The notes beneath the pieces are model-generated. The model made no database searches, was not told where the DNA came from, and was given only the letters and a program-made list of their open reading frames with translations. The translations under genes and the position numbers were made by a program. From Nocardia aobensis NBRC 100429 (GTDB lineage Bacteria > Actinomycetota > Actinomycetes > Mycobacteriales > Mycobacteriaceae), in contig NZ_BAFQ01000287.1 of the NCBI RefSeq assembly GCF_000308375.1, positions 1-46,806 on the forward strand: a stretch of 46,806 bases of DNA. The letters run 5' to 3'. Below, one piece after another: positions 1 to 11,600 of the stretch (position 1 is the first letter of the stretch; every line of letters begins with the position of its first letter).

Positions 1-107
1 GTTCCACGGTGTCGTTTCTTCGGATCCCCCTGGGTTTTCCGGATCCAAATCGGAGCCGGCCCCGTACATATTGACGGTGCCGAGGCTTCGGACGACCCTC
101 CTCCGAT

Positions 108-2678
108 CTAGCCAGTTTCGGGGCCGCGATCGAAGTCGTCGCGACCGGTGTCGGCTGCGAAAGGCGTCCACCGCGTGCTGCGATTGCGGTCCGGTCTGAC
201 TCGGCGGGTGCCGTTGACAGCCGGTACCGGAGGATTCCCGCGCAACATCTCACCCGTCGGAGGAAGAGGAGCCCCTTCCGTCCGGCTGCCCATGATCTGT
301 TCCCAAGGTGCGGAAGTGATGTCCTCGCCGGTCTGTCGGGAAGCATCCCCTAGACGGAATTCCGCGACGTTTCCAGGCCCCTGGGTCACCGCCTGCTCTG
401 GAACATTCTGGGGCCCCGGATCGGCCGGACGATCCTCGACGCCCTTCGGATCCGGGGTGATCGGATCTGCTGGATGCTGCGGCACACCTTGCTTCAACTG
501 ATCCGTCGGATGATGCGGCAACCCCGCTTCACCGCCCATATCCATATCACCGGACCTGGGCTCGTAGCCCCGCTGACCGCCCGGGGCACCTCCCTGCCCC
601 GGCCCGCCCGACCTCCCACCACCGGTGTTGGCTGCGGAACGCGTCCACGGCGTGTTTCGATTGCGGTCCGGTCTGACTCGGCGGGTGCCGTTGACAGCCG
701 GTACCGGAGGATTCCCGCGCAACATCTCACCCGTCGGAGGAAGAGGAGCCCCTTCCGTCCGGCTGCGCACGACGTGTCCCCACGGTGTTCGGGAAGTGCG
801 CCCCGCATGGCCAGGTGGCGCCGCCGCGCCGTTATCCTGGTCAGGAGGCTCGCCTAGACCGCGCCCCGGAGCCCTACGCCGCGCCGCCCCTCCGGAGCCA
901 ATCCTTCGCTGCTCCCGGTCATCCTGCGACGCCGCTTGCTCGCCACTCGGCGACTGCCTGATCGCGGAGGCCGAATCGGGCACCACCGATTCGGCATGCT
1001 CCGCAATCGCCAGCGCTCCGGAAAGTTCCAGTGCACAGACCTCGTCGGCCCCGATCCTCATGGTCCGCGCGGTCTCGTCGATCGACAGACCTCGATGATG
1101 TCGCAGCGTGAGACAGCGGACCTGCTCGGGTTCGGTCCGTTCGAGTCGGTCGAGCCGTCGCCGCAGTTCGGCCCATTCGGTTACAGACAGTTCCCGTCCG
1201 GCGGGCCCGGAACGAACCGCTTCGGGCAGCAGTGACCCGATCCCCTGCCGGAGGTGAGCGAATCGGAGATATTCGCGGATCGTGCTTCTGGTGAGTGCCG
1301 AGATCACGTTCGCGGGGTGCCAATCCGGCTGTACTTTCAGTACCACTTCGAGCGCTGCGAAGGTCTCCTCGGTGATCTCGTGGGCGAGCCGTAGCCGCCG
1401 CGCGGGATTGAGCCGCAGTTTGCGGTACTTCAGTTCGATGAGTGTCGGATCACCGTGCTTGATCTCGTTGTCGATCGCAATCTGCGCCCGGCGCAGGATC
1501 TGGTGGCCGAAACGAGCGCGGGCCTCGGTCATCATCGAGGCAGTGTGCTCGGAAGCGAAAGATGCCTGATATGAGCTCATTAACCGGGAAGCCGCCGGCG
1601 GCCCGGATCCCCAGCGGATCCGCTGGGCGAGGTTCTCGGCGACCTCGATGTTGAGCGCTCCGGCTATATAGCAGTAGGCGTAGAGAACCTTCGCAGGAAT
1701 AAGCTCGGGTAACATCTTCTCGTTCAGCGGATATTCCAGAATGCCTTTCAGTTCGTCCACAACTATTTTGAGGATCTCCGCCGGCGACCGAACCGATTCG
1801 ATTCGCGAGCGATGACCGAAAGCTTGATAGGTATCGAAGTCGATCTCTGGGCCGATAGCGAACACCCTCGACAGATGTGGATTCACGAACTGCATGGTTT
1901 TGACACTGCGTCGCAGATGAGCGGGCCAGCTCAGCACGACGACAGCCTCGGCGTCGACATCCAGGTTTTCCTTCACCAGTTCGATGAAGTTCCTCGCATT
2001 ACCCTCCGTGTTTGCCGCGAATCGGTCGGCAACGATCGGAACAGTCGTCGATACTCCGGCTTGTCTTGCCAACAGCTTGAAACGCTCCGCCTCGGTGTTG
2101 TATGGCTCGTCCAAGCCGGACTTCGTAATTCGATTCCAGCCCGACGACACCACCACAGGTTTGTTGTTTTCGAACATGTCGAGAACCTGCTTCACGAAAG
2201 TGCCCGTTCCGTCTTCCGGGCTGCCGAGCATCAGGAGGACGACCTTTTCATAACGGCGTTCCAATTCGGAAACGCCTTCCGGGGTCAGAGTCCATTCGGG
2301 GCTAAAGCTCAGCCATCGCCAGACCAGTTCGGCCAGTTTGAGGAGCGTCTCCGTATCGATACCCTGCTCTCGCAGGCCGTTCAGCCAGCGTTCGCGTGGA
2401 TCATCGGCTTTCGGGTTGCGACCTGTTTCGCTCTCGGGCACCTGATGCAACTCGAACCAGGTGGTCGTGCCGTCGTTGTCAACGATCGTCCCATGGGCCT
2501 GCGACAATTCGATACCCGGGCAGCCGTCGGCATCCGTCGCTGGCATTCCATCTGGCAAATTTTTGAGCCCGCTCTTCGCGAGCACCTCGCAACGGATCGA
2601 CAGCAGGCCGTCCTCCTGCACTCTTCCGGTGACGGTGACACCGACCTCCCGGGTGTGCTCGAACGAGTTCGTCACCAC
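108..2678 (-). CDS. 3' part of frameshifted giant effector: GHKL end, DUF218, sigma-4-like HTH, repeat tail
   Basis: This frame reads 856 residues from an internal GTG, but the first 75 or so are the second half of a GHKL (histidine-kinase/anti-sigma type) ATPase domain: SEVVTNSFEHT is an N-box, its first residues lying just upstream of that GTG, and TTTWFEL matches the usual last strand. The first half of that domain is at the end of the giant frame upstream, so this is almost certainly not an independent gene. Next comes a DUF218/YdcF-like domain (about residues 145-265: VVVSSGW, TEAERF, NTEGNARN, SWPAHLRRS), then a helical stretch and a sigma-70 region 4-like helix-turn-helix (about 515-575, around LSIDETARTMRIGADEV). 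The tail is Pro/Arg/Gly-rich and contains the motif PLPPTGEMLRGNPPVPAVNG twice. An alternative is independent restart at the GTG at 2678, but that would leave both products with half a domain. Confidence 0.75.
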   Translation of the reverse strand: MVTNSFEHTREVGVTVTGRVQEDGLLSIRCEVLAKSGLKNLPDGMPATDADGCPGIELSQAHGTIVDNDGTTTWFELHQVPESETGRNPKADDPRERWLNGLREQGIDTETLLKLAELVWRWLSFSPEWTLTPEGVSELERRYEKVVLLMLGSPEDGTGTFVKQVLDMFENNKPVVVSSGWNRITKSGLDEPYNTEAERFKLLARQAGVSTTVPIVADRFAANTEGNARNFIELVKENLDVDAEAVVVLSWPAHLRRSVKTMQFVNPHLSRVFAIGPEIDFDTYQAFGHRSRIESVRSPAEILKIVVDELKGILEYPLNEKMLPELIPAKVLYAYCYIAGALNIEVAENLAQRIRWGSGPPAASRLMSSYQASFASEHTASMMTEARARFGHQILRRAQIAIDNEIKHGDPTLIELKYRKLRLNPARRLRLAHEITEETFAALEVVLKVQPDWHPANVISALTRSTIREYLRFAHLRQGIGSLLPEAVRSGPAGRELSVTEWAELRRRLDRLERTEPEQVRCLTLRHHRGLSIDETARTMRIGADEVCALELSGALAIAEHAESVVPDSASAIRQSPSGEQAASQDDREQRRIGSGGAARRRAPGRGLGEPPDQDNGAAAPPGHAGRTSRTPWGHVVRSRTEGAPLPPTGEMLRGNPPVPAVNGTRRVRPDRNRNTPWTRSAANTGGGRSGGPGQGGAPGGQRGYEPRSGDMDMGGEAGLPHHPTDQLKQGVPQHPADPITPDPKGVEDRPADPGPQNVPEQAVTQGPGNVAEFRLGDASRQTGEDITSAPWEQIMGSRTEGAPLPPTGEMLRGNPPVPAVNGTRRVRPDRNRSTRWTPFAADTGRDDFDRGPETG
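181..289. repeat. 109-bp direct repeat, copy 1
   Basis: Identical over 109 bp to 658-766, 477 bp apart (159 codons, so both copies are read in the same frame). The similarity continues imperfectly for about 30 bp to the left. In protein terms it is the EGAPLPPTGEMLRGNPPVPA segment plus the following Arg-rich stretch at the C-terminus of the giant effector. Confidence 0.95.
658..766. repeat. 109-bp direct repeat, copy 2
   Basis: Second copy of the repeat at 181-289, exact over 109 bp and in frame. Perfect DNA identity in a repeat that is coding suggests a recent duplication or gene conversion within the tail of the giant effector. Confidence 0.95.
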
Positions 2679-5600
2679 TTCCGAGATCAGTCGTTGCGCG
2701 GTGTCGGCTGTCTCTGCCCGTAACCCCCGGTACCCTTGCGAGTGAGTTCAGCACCCGGCTGCGGGTCGACGCCAGTATTCGATCGCGGGCATGGGATGCC
2801 GATTCGCCGCCGGTGCCCATTCCCGGGCGAGGCACCGGGACCTGCAGTGCGAATTGTTCGAGGATTCGCGGGGTCACACCCCAAGGCCGCACGGGGTAGG
2901 TGGCATCGGTCACCTGTGGAACGATGCGATGTGCAGGTTCGACCTGCGCGACTGCGCGACCGTCGGCCCTCTGGCCGCGCTTGGATTCGCGGTGTCCTCG
3001 GACGATCCTATCGATCGCTGCCTGGAGGGCTCCTGGATCCACCGCCGGGGGAACAGCCGTAGCGCCGGCCCAGCCGATCGAGGGGCGCGGCGAACTCGAG
3101 GCGCCCGCTTCGGTAGTCCCGACGCCCGTGCTGGCCTTCGGGTTGTCGTCTCGGATTTTTCTGGGCTCGGTGACAGTCGGCGATTCCACCCTATTCCAAG
3201 CCGCAACCAGGAGTATGTCACCGAGTCGGCGGAAGGAGCCTTCGATCGGCGTGTTTATTCTGGGCGCGGTTATGACGAAACTGTTGGTGTGCAGATCGAT
3301 CGTCAATCCACTCAGTATTTGTACGCGTAGTTTGTTCTCTCGGTCGATATGCTGCGCAAGTTCGGAAACGGTGCCGACGATTCGGTCATGCAGCTCCGCT
3401 TTCGCAGTGCCCTCGACGATCCCTTCTCGGTTCTTCTGGCCGGGCAGTGGACTCCTGCTGTAACGCGTTTCGTCTCTGTACGTCGGATCTTCGATGCTCG
3501 AACTGTCCCTGGCCCATGGTAACTCCTCGACGCTGACTACGAGTCCGCGATATCCGGGTGCGGCTACTGCGAAGGCTTTCCGTCCACCGGGCAGCACGCC
3601 GGAGCATCCCACGACGACGTCGCCCAGCCAGGGTAACGGCTTGAGATCAGGCGATGTTTCGATGCCGCTGCAAATCCGGCGTACCTCGAAGGAGGAGAAT
3701 TTCTTATTCTCGAGCATGCGGGCAGTTTCTGCTGCGAGGTCTGCAGCAGTTATCGGATGATCTGCTTCGAACTCCCGGCAGAAGTCTCTCAGGTCCGGTG
3801 GTAGCAGATGTCTTATCAACGACTTGTCGAGTTCGAAGCATGTGTAACTCCTGCCCTGGGTGCTACCGGAATTTATGCCGGTAGCCCAAGGCAGGGGTAA
3901 TGAATCAGGAGGTTCCGAGCCGGTATGTTGCACATCGAAGTGGATGGTTCGGTTCGCGACCCGCGTTGTCAAAATGACTTCTCCGTCGCTGATGGATCCG
4001 CATTTGAGCAGAGTGGCCGCGATAGATTCTTCAATTTGTTCGGATTCGAACCCTTCGGTGAGGCCGTAGGTGCGAATCCGCTGCGCTACCCTCTGTCCGG
4101 CCTCGGCAGCTTGGCGCTGCCACTCTTCCGCGGTTAATCGTTCACCGTCCCTGCCGAGTGGTCCGACCGATATCTGATAGAACCCTGTCTCGGGGATTTC
4201 CTCCGTGATAGTTATATCGCGCCTGCCCGGCTTTGCAAAAGGTTCTTCCGCAGCCACTTCGGGCTCGAAAAGCAGGCGTGTCCACGCATCGTCGGACACA
4301 TCGTCCGGGCCGACGCGCAAAAAAGTCAAATCTACTTCGCCATTCGGCACTCGTTTATGTATACCGATCCATGCGTAAAGTCGGTCCGGCGAAAGTCTCA
4401 GAAACAGGACCTTGGAGTCGGGGTCTCGGACGCGGGCGTCTTCTTCCGCTTTGACGACGCCTTCCCAGAGTTTCTCCAGGTAATTCAGCTTCTGCCTGTC
4501 AACCGCTGTACGGTCACCCTTGGGTATAGTCGATATTCTCTCAGCTTCGAGTCGGAGCAGCTGCTCACATGCCGCATTCGAAAAGGCTGCGGTTTCATGG
4601 AACCCGAAAGGTCGATCCGCTAACAGCCAAGGAAAACAAATAATTAGTGCTTCACGCTCCTGGCCGCCGAGCTGCAGCATTGACGCAATTTCTCCCCGCT
4701 GCAATTTCTTGAATGCACGTTTTGCCAGTTTCACTTGCGCCTTGGATGGCACCTTCGAAGGCCCGTAGTGTGCAGACCGATCCCGAACGGGGACGACACC
4801 CAAATTGGCTTGCCATTCCGCAACCTCGTCAGATTTCGATATTGGAACTTGAGGAAGTCGTTGAAAGTCCGCTATCTGCCTGTCATTTAGGTACGGTGCG
4901 AGCGGATGGTGCGGCAGCCGCCTCGGACCCCGCAGCCCGAGAAAGCCTGGCATAATGGAACGGAGTTGCGACAATTGCGGAAAGCGTTGCACGAGAGCAC
5001 CAGCGCCCAAGAATCCAACTGCCGCTGCGGCGGTTGCGCCGACCGCAAGCCGGAAGTCCACGACCAGCAGTGCGCCGCCGATTATTCCCCCCAGGATAGA
5101 CGCGGATCTGTTCAGGGCGCCTGTAATCGCATCAATGCGCTGGCTTACGGCAGGCGGGGCGACTCGGCGGCGCAAGGTATTCAGTGGCAGCAGGGTAAAG
5201 CTGTGAACTCCCCAGCCGATGGCGAGGGCGAGGGAAGATAAAATGGGGTCGCCGACAAGCGCCTGAATGGCAGCAGCGGCTGCGATTCCGACATATTTGA
5301 TCGATACAATTCTCCGGATTAATGCGGATGTGTAGACTTTATCCTTGAAGTACCTTCCCGAGATCGTCGACCCGAGCATTCCCGCGAACGGGCCGAGCAG
5401 GAGCGCGAGACTGATCTCCCACCAGGGCAGGCCAGCGTTCCAGGTAGCAACTCCCGCAGTGATCTGCCCGACTCCCGTGAACCAGTTGCCAGCGGCATTG
5501 GCTAGGGCAGAGGAACGTAGATGCAGGTCGTGAACTACGTCGGAGGCTGCTCGGGCAATCCCCACCCGCGTGCTGTCCGAAGACGTGTCCGGAGGTTCGA

Positions 5601-8600
5601 TCTTGGGCTGGAGGCGCGTCAACAACGCATTGACGGCAAACGATGCGGCGTTCGCGTAGAAAAGCGCCACGGGACCGAACACAAGCAAAAGGAAGGGCGT
5701 CAGCGCCAGCGCGGACGATCGAATTACATTTTGCAGAACGCTCTGGAAACGTACGAGCGCGTCGCGTCTGGCCTTCCCCGCGAGCGCTTTCAAGGTACTG
5801 CCGTTCGCCGCCTCGGAGTAAGCGGCACTAATGCCCTGCAGGAGAAGAGTACCGGCGAGTGTGAGGCCCAGAAATGGGCCGCCGAACAGAACTGCGGTAC
5901 CAGCCATAACTGCGGTTATCGCACCCCACATGTCTGCACGCCGAGCTAGTTTCGTACTTTCGTGTCGATCGGCTGCATTGCCGGCGAAGAGCAAAAACAG
6001 CACCATCGCAACTTCGTCCAGAGATCTCAGGCCCGCCAAACCGGATCCCATTTTGGCATATATCTCTGTGGCGGCTGCGGTAGCCAGCTGGGTACCCATG
6101 GAGTTGACGATTAATCCGGCCTTTGCCGATAAGTAACCGAGGTCCGCCGCGATCCAGTCTCTGATCGAATCGACCCTGGCCATGATACGGGAATTCAGAG
6201 TGCGGCTTTCCTGTGACGAGCTGAGATCGTCTAATGCTGAGGCCCGGTCGACAGTGAAGCCATGTTGCCAGGCGAGTCTGGCTTCTACGTCGGCAGTGGA
6301 GGAATCAGGGGTGTTATCGCCCGTGCTGGCGGTGGCTTGGCCGGATACCAGGAAGCCGTGCTCTCGGGCAAGTCGATCTGCAACTTGTGTCGTATCTGGC
6401 TGGGCTGCGTGGCTGCCCCGGCGAAATAATTTGCGAAGCTTGCCGATGGCGTCCCTATCCGGCGGTCCGGTGACTTCTTGGTGTCGGTGGCCGCTCTCGA
6501 CCTCGGATTCAGCGGGCGTCCGTTTCGCTACCAGCCCCTCGGTGGTACTTTCGAAAGTGGCATAGTACGCGTAGTCGGGTTTTCGGTATTTCGGTTGCCA
6601 TTTGTCGGCTTCGAACTCGCGGACGCGATGTTTCTTTCCCTCGATGAGATTGTCGTAGATCCAGATGGTGCTGTCGAACTTGGTCAGTACGTATGCATGG
6701 GCTCGTTCGCCTTTGCTGACCACCACGGCGACTGTGTCGTCATCGTCGCTGGCGGCGAGTCGGGCGGCTGCTCGGCGGACGGGGTCGCCCTTGTGGATCT
6801 CGTGGTCTCGCTGGAGGCCGGCCTGGATGTTGCGTTCGATGTCGCCGAGCAGCCGATCGGTGGGATTGGGCCGTGCGATGCCCTTGCTGTTGCCAAGGGC
6901 GTGGAGGATGCCCGTAATCCACGAGACGCATGCGTTCATCGCACTCGGGTGCGGCTGGTGCCGCCACTGCTCGATTTTGGCGAGTGCGTTGCGCGCTTCT
7001 TCCAGGCCCGAAGGACGGCCTCGCTGCATCCATGCTTCTGATTGCAGGCTTTCCGCTATGGTGTCCAGCACTTTTTCGGTCTGCCGGTCCTGTTCGGCCT
7101 CGATAGATCTTGCTGCTAGGTGCAAATTTTCCCGTTGTGCCGACTTCAGGTCTCGAGGTGAGTCAGTCAGCGCAAATAGTTGCCAGGTCAGGCGGCCGAT
7201 AGCGGTGTGGTGTTTCCCCAGTCCGATGCTGAGCTTTTCGGCGTGCGAAAGTGCATGGATTCGCGCGGTTTCGACGTCTGGATTTTCCTGTTCAACCTCG
7301 CTATCTGATTGAGCCCGCAGCCGGAACCAGGCATGGCGCATGCGATCTCGGACAAATCGGTCGCTGGCGCAATTTTCTATGTGTCGCGCCAAATCTTCAA
7401 TCGTGGTCCCGAGAGACTGTTGTTGCCAGGGTTCTGTAAACTCGTCCGCCGAACCTCCTCTCGTGAAATCGACCCCATATTGACGGAGTGACACGTCGAG
7501 GCGCGCACAGATCGATGTGATCAGTATTTCGGGATCTTCGAACAGTCCTTCGGACGGGTCGACAGATGTTTCCTCGGTCGGCTCGTGAAACGACTCCGTC
7601 CAGACTGTCCGGCCTTCCCTATCAACCTGAACATGATGGAATTTCACTTCGATACCGTGCAGCGTCAACGCCTTCAGCCATTGGCGCGGCACCGTCTCAT
7701 CCTCGGCACGTGGGGAAAATATTGTCAGCCGGTAGTTTCGTTCGCCGTGCTCGTTCTGCGAGCTTCGCAGAGCGGCCCAATTGCCGATCCGTTTGGCTTG
7801 TTCAGTATGCCCTTCTGAACGCGTCGAGGTCTGATTATTGCCCAATGCCGTGCGCCCATCTTGCTCCTCTCGCTTCGCCACGGTCGGTGGCTTCGATTCG
7901 TCCGGGGCGAGGAGATTGCGCCACTCGTGGGCGGCAAGGGCGGCAGCCTGCATCCGTACGGTTCTCAGCGCTACCGCATATGTCTGCAGGACTGCGAGCA
8001 TTTTCGCCTCGATCTGCTGCCTGTCACTGGGCAGCAAGGCGAAATCGGGTTCCGCGGGAAATGCGCTGTCCACATCTTCGCAAGCCTTGGCATAGATGTG
8101 CTCGGTAACCGCTATTAGCTGACCCCACTTTTTCAGCATCGGTCGGCTGCTAATGTCGTCGCGGCCGGGCGAGGCCCCGGTCGCTTGCGACGCCGTCAAC
8201 TGCTCGCCCGCCTCCTTACGGGCGTCCAACAAGAGTTTGTGGTACCTCCGCAGGGCCTCCCGGACCGGTTCCGGTTGATTCTGAACCAGTACGCGGCCGG
8301 CAGCGTCGACCCTCACCTCGCGGGTGATCACGCTGCCCGCGTGCAGGTCCATCGCGGTGGTGAGAAGGTGGGGAAGTACGCCGACGTGGCCGGGCCGGTG
8401 GAACACCTCCACCCGGATGCCGTCGACCAGGCGGGCACTCGACCCCAGTTCTACTCCACCGATAGCCTCAGCCGCCGCTTCGGCCGCCGACGCGTCAGCA
8501 CGGGACTGGGCAGCCTTCGAGCGGCGATCGATTTCCGCCCAATGGGCAAGCGCTTCCTCAAGAGCTTTCACAGCGCGCCGAGTCGCTCGCGGCCGCTGTG

Positions 8601-11600
8601 TTCGTGTGGCGGCGGCGATACGCCCCTCGAGTTCGGTGCGATCCAGCATGGCGGGCTGTGCGCCGGCTTCGACCCACTCCGCCAGACCCAATTCCTCGAT
8701 TAAATCGCTGCTGCTTACCAGCAGGTCGCGCACGGCCGCGAGCACCGTGGCCTGGTGCTGAGCGAGTTTGGTCACGGTCTCGACCGCTGTGGCAAGGTCG
8801 CCTCGAACCGGCACATTCCATTCGGTGAAGTTCTCGGGGATGGGCGGCAGGTCGTCAAGCCGGCTCAGTGCAACTTCCCGGTCACCGCGTCTGGCTGCTC
8901 CGCCGGCGTCGATCCGGCCACTGGCGTCCGGGATGACGGTACCGGTTCCCCTCCGCGCATGATCGGCGCTCACCGGCGGATGCTTTCCGAGTAGATCGGC
9001 CTTCCCTTCGGACATTGCGGCCGTCAGGATGCGCGGCCACATCTTGAACAGGTGTTCCACATCCCGGGCGGCGAACTGCGCGGCGACGGTGCGATCCCCT
9101 GCGCGATTTCGGGCCCGGGCGAGGAGGTCGGACGGCTCGATGCTCGCATCCGCGCCTATCCGTCCGGCGAGGTCCGCGAAGGTCGTCCACCAGAGCCGCG
9201 CAGCCGCCGAAATCAGTGCGGTGGCTGTGGAATCACGGCTGTCTTTTTCTTCCCACTGCGGCCGCTTCTCGGAAAAGGGAACGCCGAGGGCGACTATCGC
9301 GCGGGCTACCATCGCGGGCATCGCGGCGGGGGGCTGCGGTGAATCTGAATCCAGGTATTCCATCATCGCCACCGCACACTCTCCCGAAAGGTGTGCCGTG
9401 ACGAGAAGTGTCACGAAATGAGGCTCACTCTCATACGCTGCGCGTAAAACCGTTCCGTGCCGAGCGAGGTCGGTGTTTTCTGAGACCGGAGGTGGGGCCG
9501 TCGTTGGCGGACGGAACTGCGAATCACTCGGACGCCGCACCGCGCCGACTGCCCCCGGATACCCTGGACCGACCCCTTCGGTCGTCGGGTTGTCAGGGCC
9601 GGGAGCGGCATCCCGGACTACCCCGGTACCTGAGCTATCACCTGTCGATGGGTTGTCATCTTCGGCGCGAGTAGTGCCCTGCTCTCCTGTGGTGGTCGCA
9701 GAGTAAGGGCGAACGGTGCCGCTGGCGGCGCGGATTCGGGAGGTAAGTTGCTGGTAGTCCCGGACTCGTTGTGCCAGCTGCTCGAACTGTTCCCACGACA
9801 TCGTCCGGTTGTTCCCCCCGGACGGGACCAAGGCTATCTGCGATTGCCGTGATTCTTCAGGTCCGAATTGTGCTACGTACCCGTCCAATTGGTCACGATA
9901 GCGATCCGGATCGGTGAGTGCTTCCTGCTCCGGCGAGGTGAGTCCGATTCGATCGGCTAGCTCGCGCAACGACCGAATGTAGCTGTCCTGTGCGGCTTGG
10001 TCTTCGGCGAGTTCGTCAAATTCCTCGTCGACCGGGCCCGACAGGAACGGTTTGGCGGCGGTGCCCTGCTCGTCGAAAGAGGTCATCCAGAATTTCAGGC
10101 CGTCTGCGAGTTCGGCTTCGGTGAATTCGACGATACGGCCGTCCACAAGAGCGACAGCGACCATCACGCCGTTGTGATTGAGAATGGTGAAATCGTCTCC
10201 GGCCGGCCGATACTGGCGCGATCCCGTCGCGGACTGTCCGGGCGTGTCCGGTGTGGCGGTTCGCGGATACTCGACGTGTACGACGACCTTTCGCCCGGAA
10301 GCGCCGATCCGCTCCGCCAGTGACGCGTCGCGACCACAGCCGAGTTGCGCCGCGATCTGCTCGAATGCCGCTGCGCTGTCCTCGCCGATGAATTCGTGGT
10401 GTGCACCGGCCAGGAACGAGGAAACTGGTGCCTCGGTGCCCGCACGCCCGATCGCCTCCTGCGGGCTTCCGACCATCCGATTGCCGGTGACGAGGTATGC
10501 CGACTGATTGAGTGTCAGCAACGACATGACCACACACCACTGTGGCAGCCGCACAATGGTTTCCTGATCTACGCCGTAGTGTTGTCGTCCCGCCAGGACC
10601 GCGGCCGCGAACGCCAGTTCCACGGCGAGTTCCCGCGCCTTCCTGTGTGAGACCGGAACGGCCCCCGCCAGTTCTTCCAGAAGAGTGCGCCCGCGGTCGG
10701 TCCGATCGAGGTCGGCGAGCAGGTAGTACTGTTGCCGGGCACTTGTCGGATCGGCGGCCTTATCGGCGATCCGTCCGAGGGCTTGGTAGAGCGTGGCTCG
10801 CCCGGATTTCACCCGGCCGGCCGCCAACGTTTCCAACAGCTCCGCCGCGCGGCCGGTGTCGATATCCTCCATGAGCCGGGCGTGGATCTCCCGCGCGCGA
10901 CCGGGATCGGCGACCGCTGCGAGCTGGGCTTGCAGCCGTAGTGCGCCTACGGTGTCAGTGCGCCGGCGCTGTCTGTCCAACGTGCGGAACCGTCGGATGG
11001 TCGTGACAAGCTTCGATCGCTCGGATACATCGAGACCGTATATGTTGCGGAGGGTCTCGAATGCGGCCTGCTGCGTCCCTGGATGCTTTGCCGGGTCAGC
11101 GAGCAGATCCGCCAGTGATACGGGTCCGGGACCGTCTTCCGCCACGGCGCCCCGCTGCCGGAAATTCACCCCGTCGTAGTAGAACCTCGCAGAGTTGGGC
11201 TGTGTTGTGGCACTGGCATTCAGACCTGCCAGGACTGTCTCGGCGACGTCGTCGCGGACCGATTGCCACGCCACATCCAGCCATACCGCTTCGTGCGCGG
11301 CGAGAAGTGTGGTGACGTTGTCCTCGGCCGCGGAATCAGCGGTATCGGCGGCAGCGGTCCAGACGACGCCATTCTCGTCGACGTGGAAGACAGTGCTCGG
11401 ACGACGACGCAAGTCCTCGAGGATCTGGTTCACGATCGCGGTGAGATTGCCGGCGAGGCTCGGCAGCTCCAGGCCGCCCTTTTCTTTGTCGCGGTCCAAT
11501 TGCCGCAGCGCCGAGAGGATTTGATCGAGCTCTCGACCTCGTGAGTCGTTCTCATCCAGGAATCCGCGCGCCGCTTCTGCGCGCTGGAGCAGCTCCGTGC

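Noticed and set aside
181..766. CRISPR array
   Set aside because: Only two long repeats, inside coding sequence, and no cas genes.
1812..2723. 303-aa plus-strand ORF
   Set aside because: It is the complement of the DUF218 and GHKL coding strand, which has recognisable domains.
2679..2760. Programmed ribosomal frameshift in the giant
   Set aside because: There is no slippery heptamer or clear stimulatory structure at the G5 run; a one-base indel explains it more simply.
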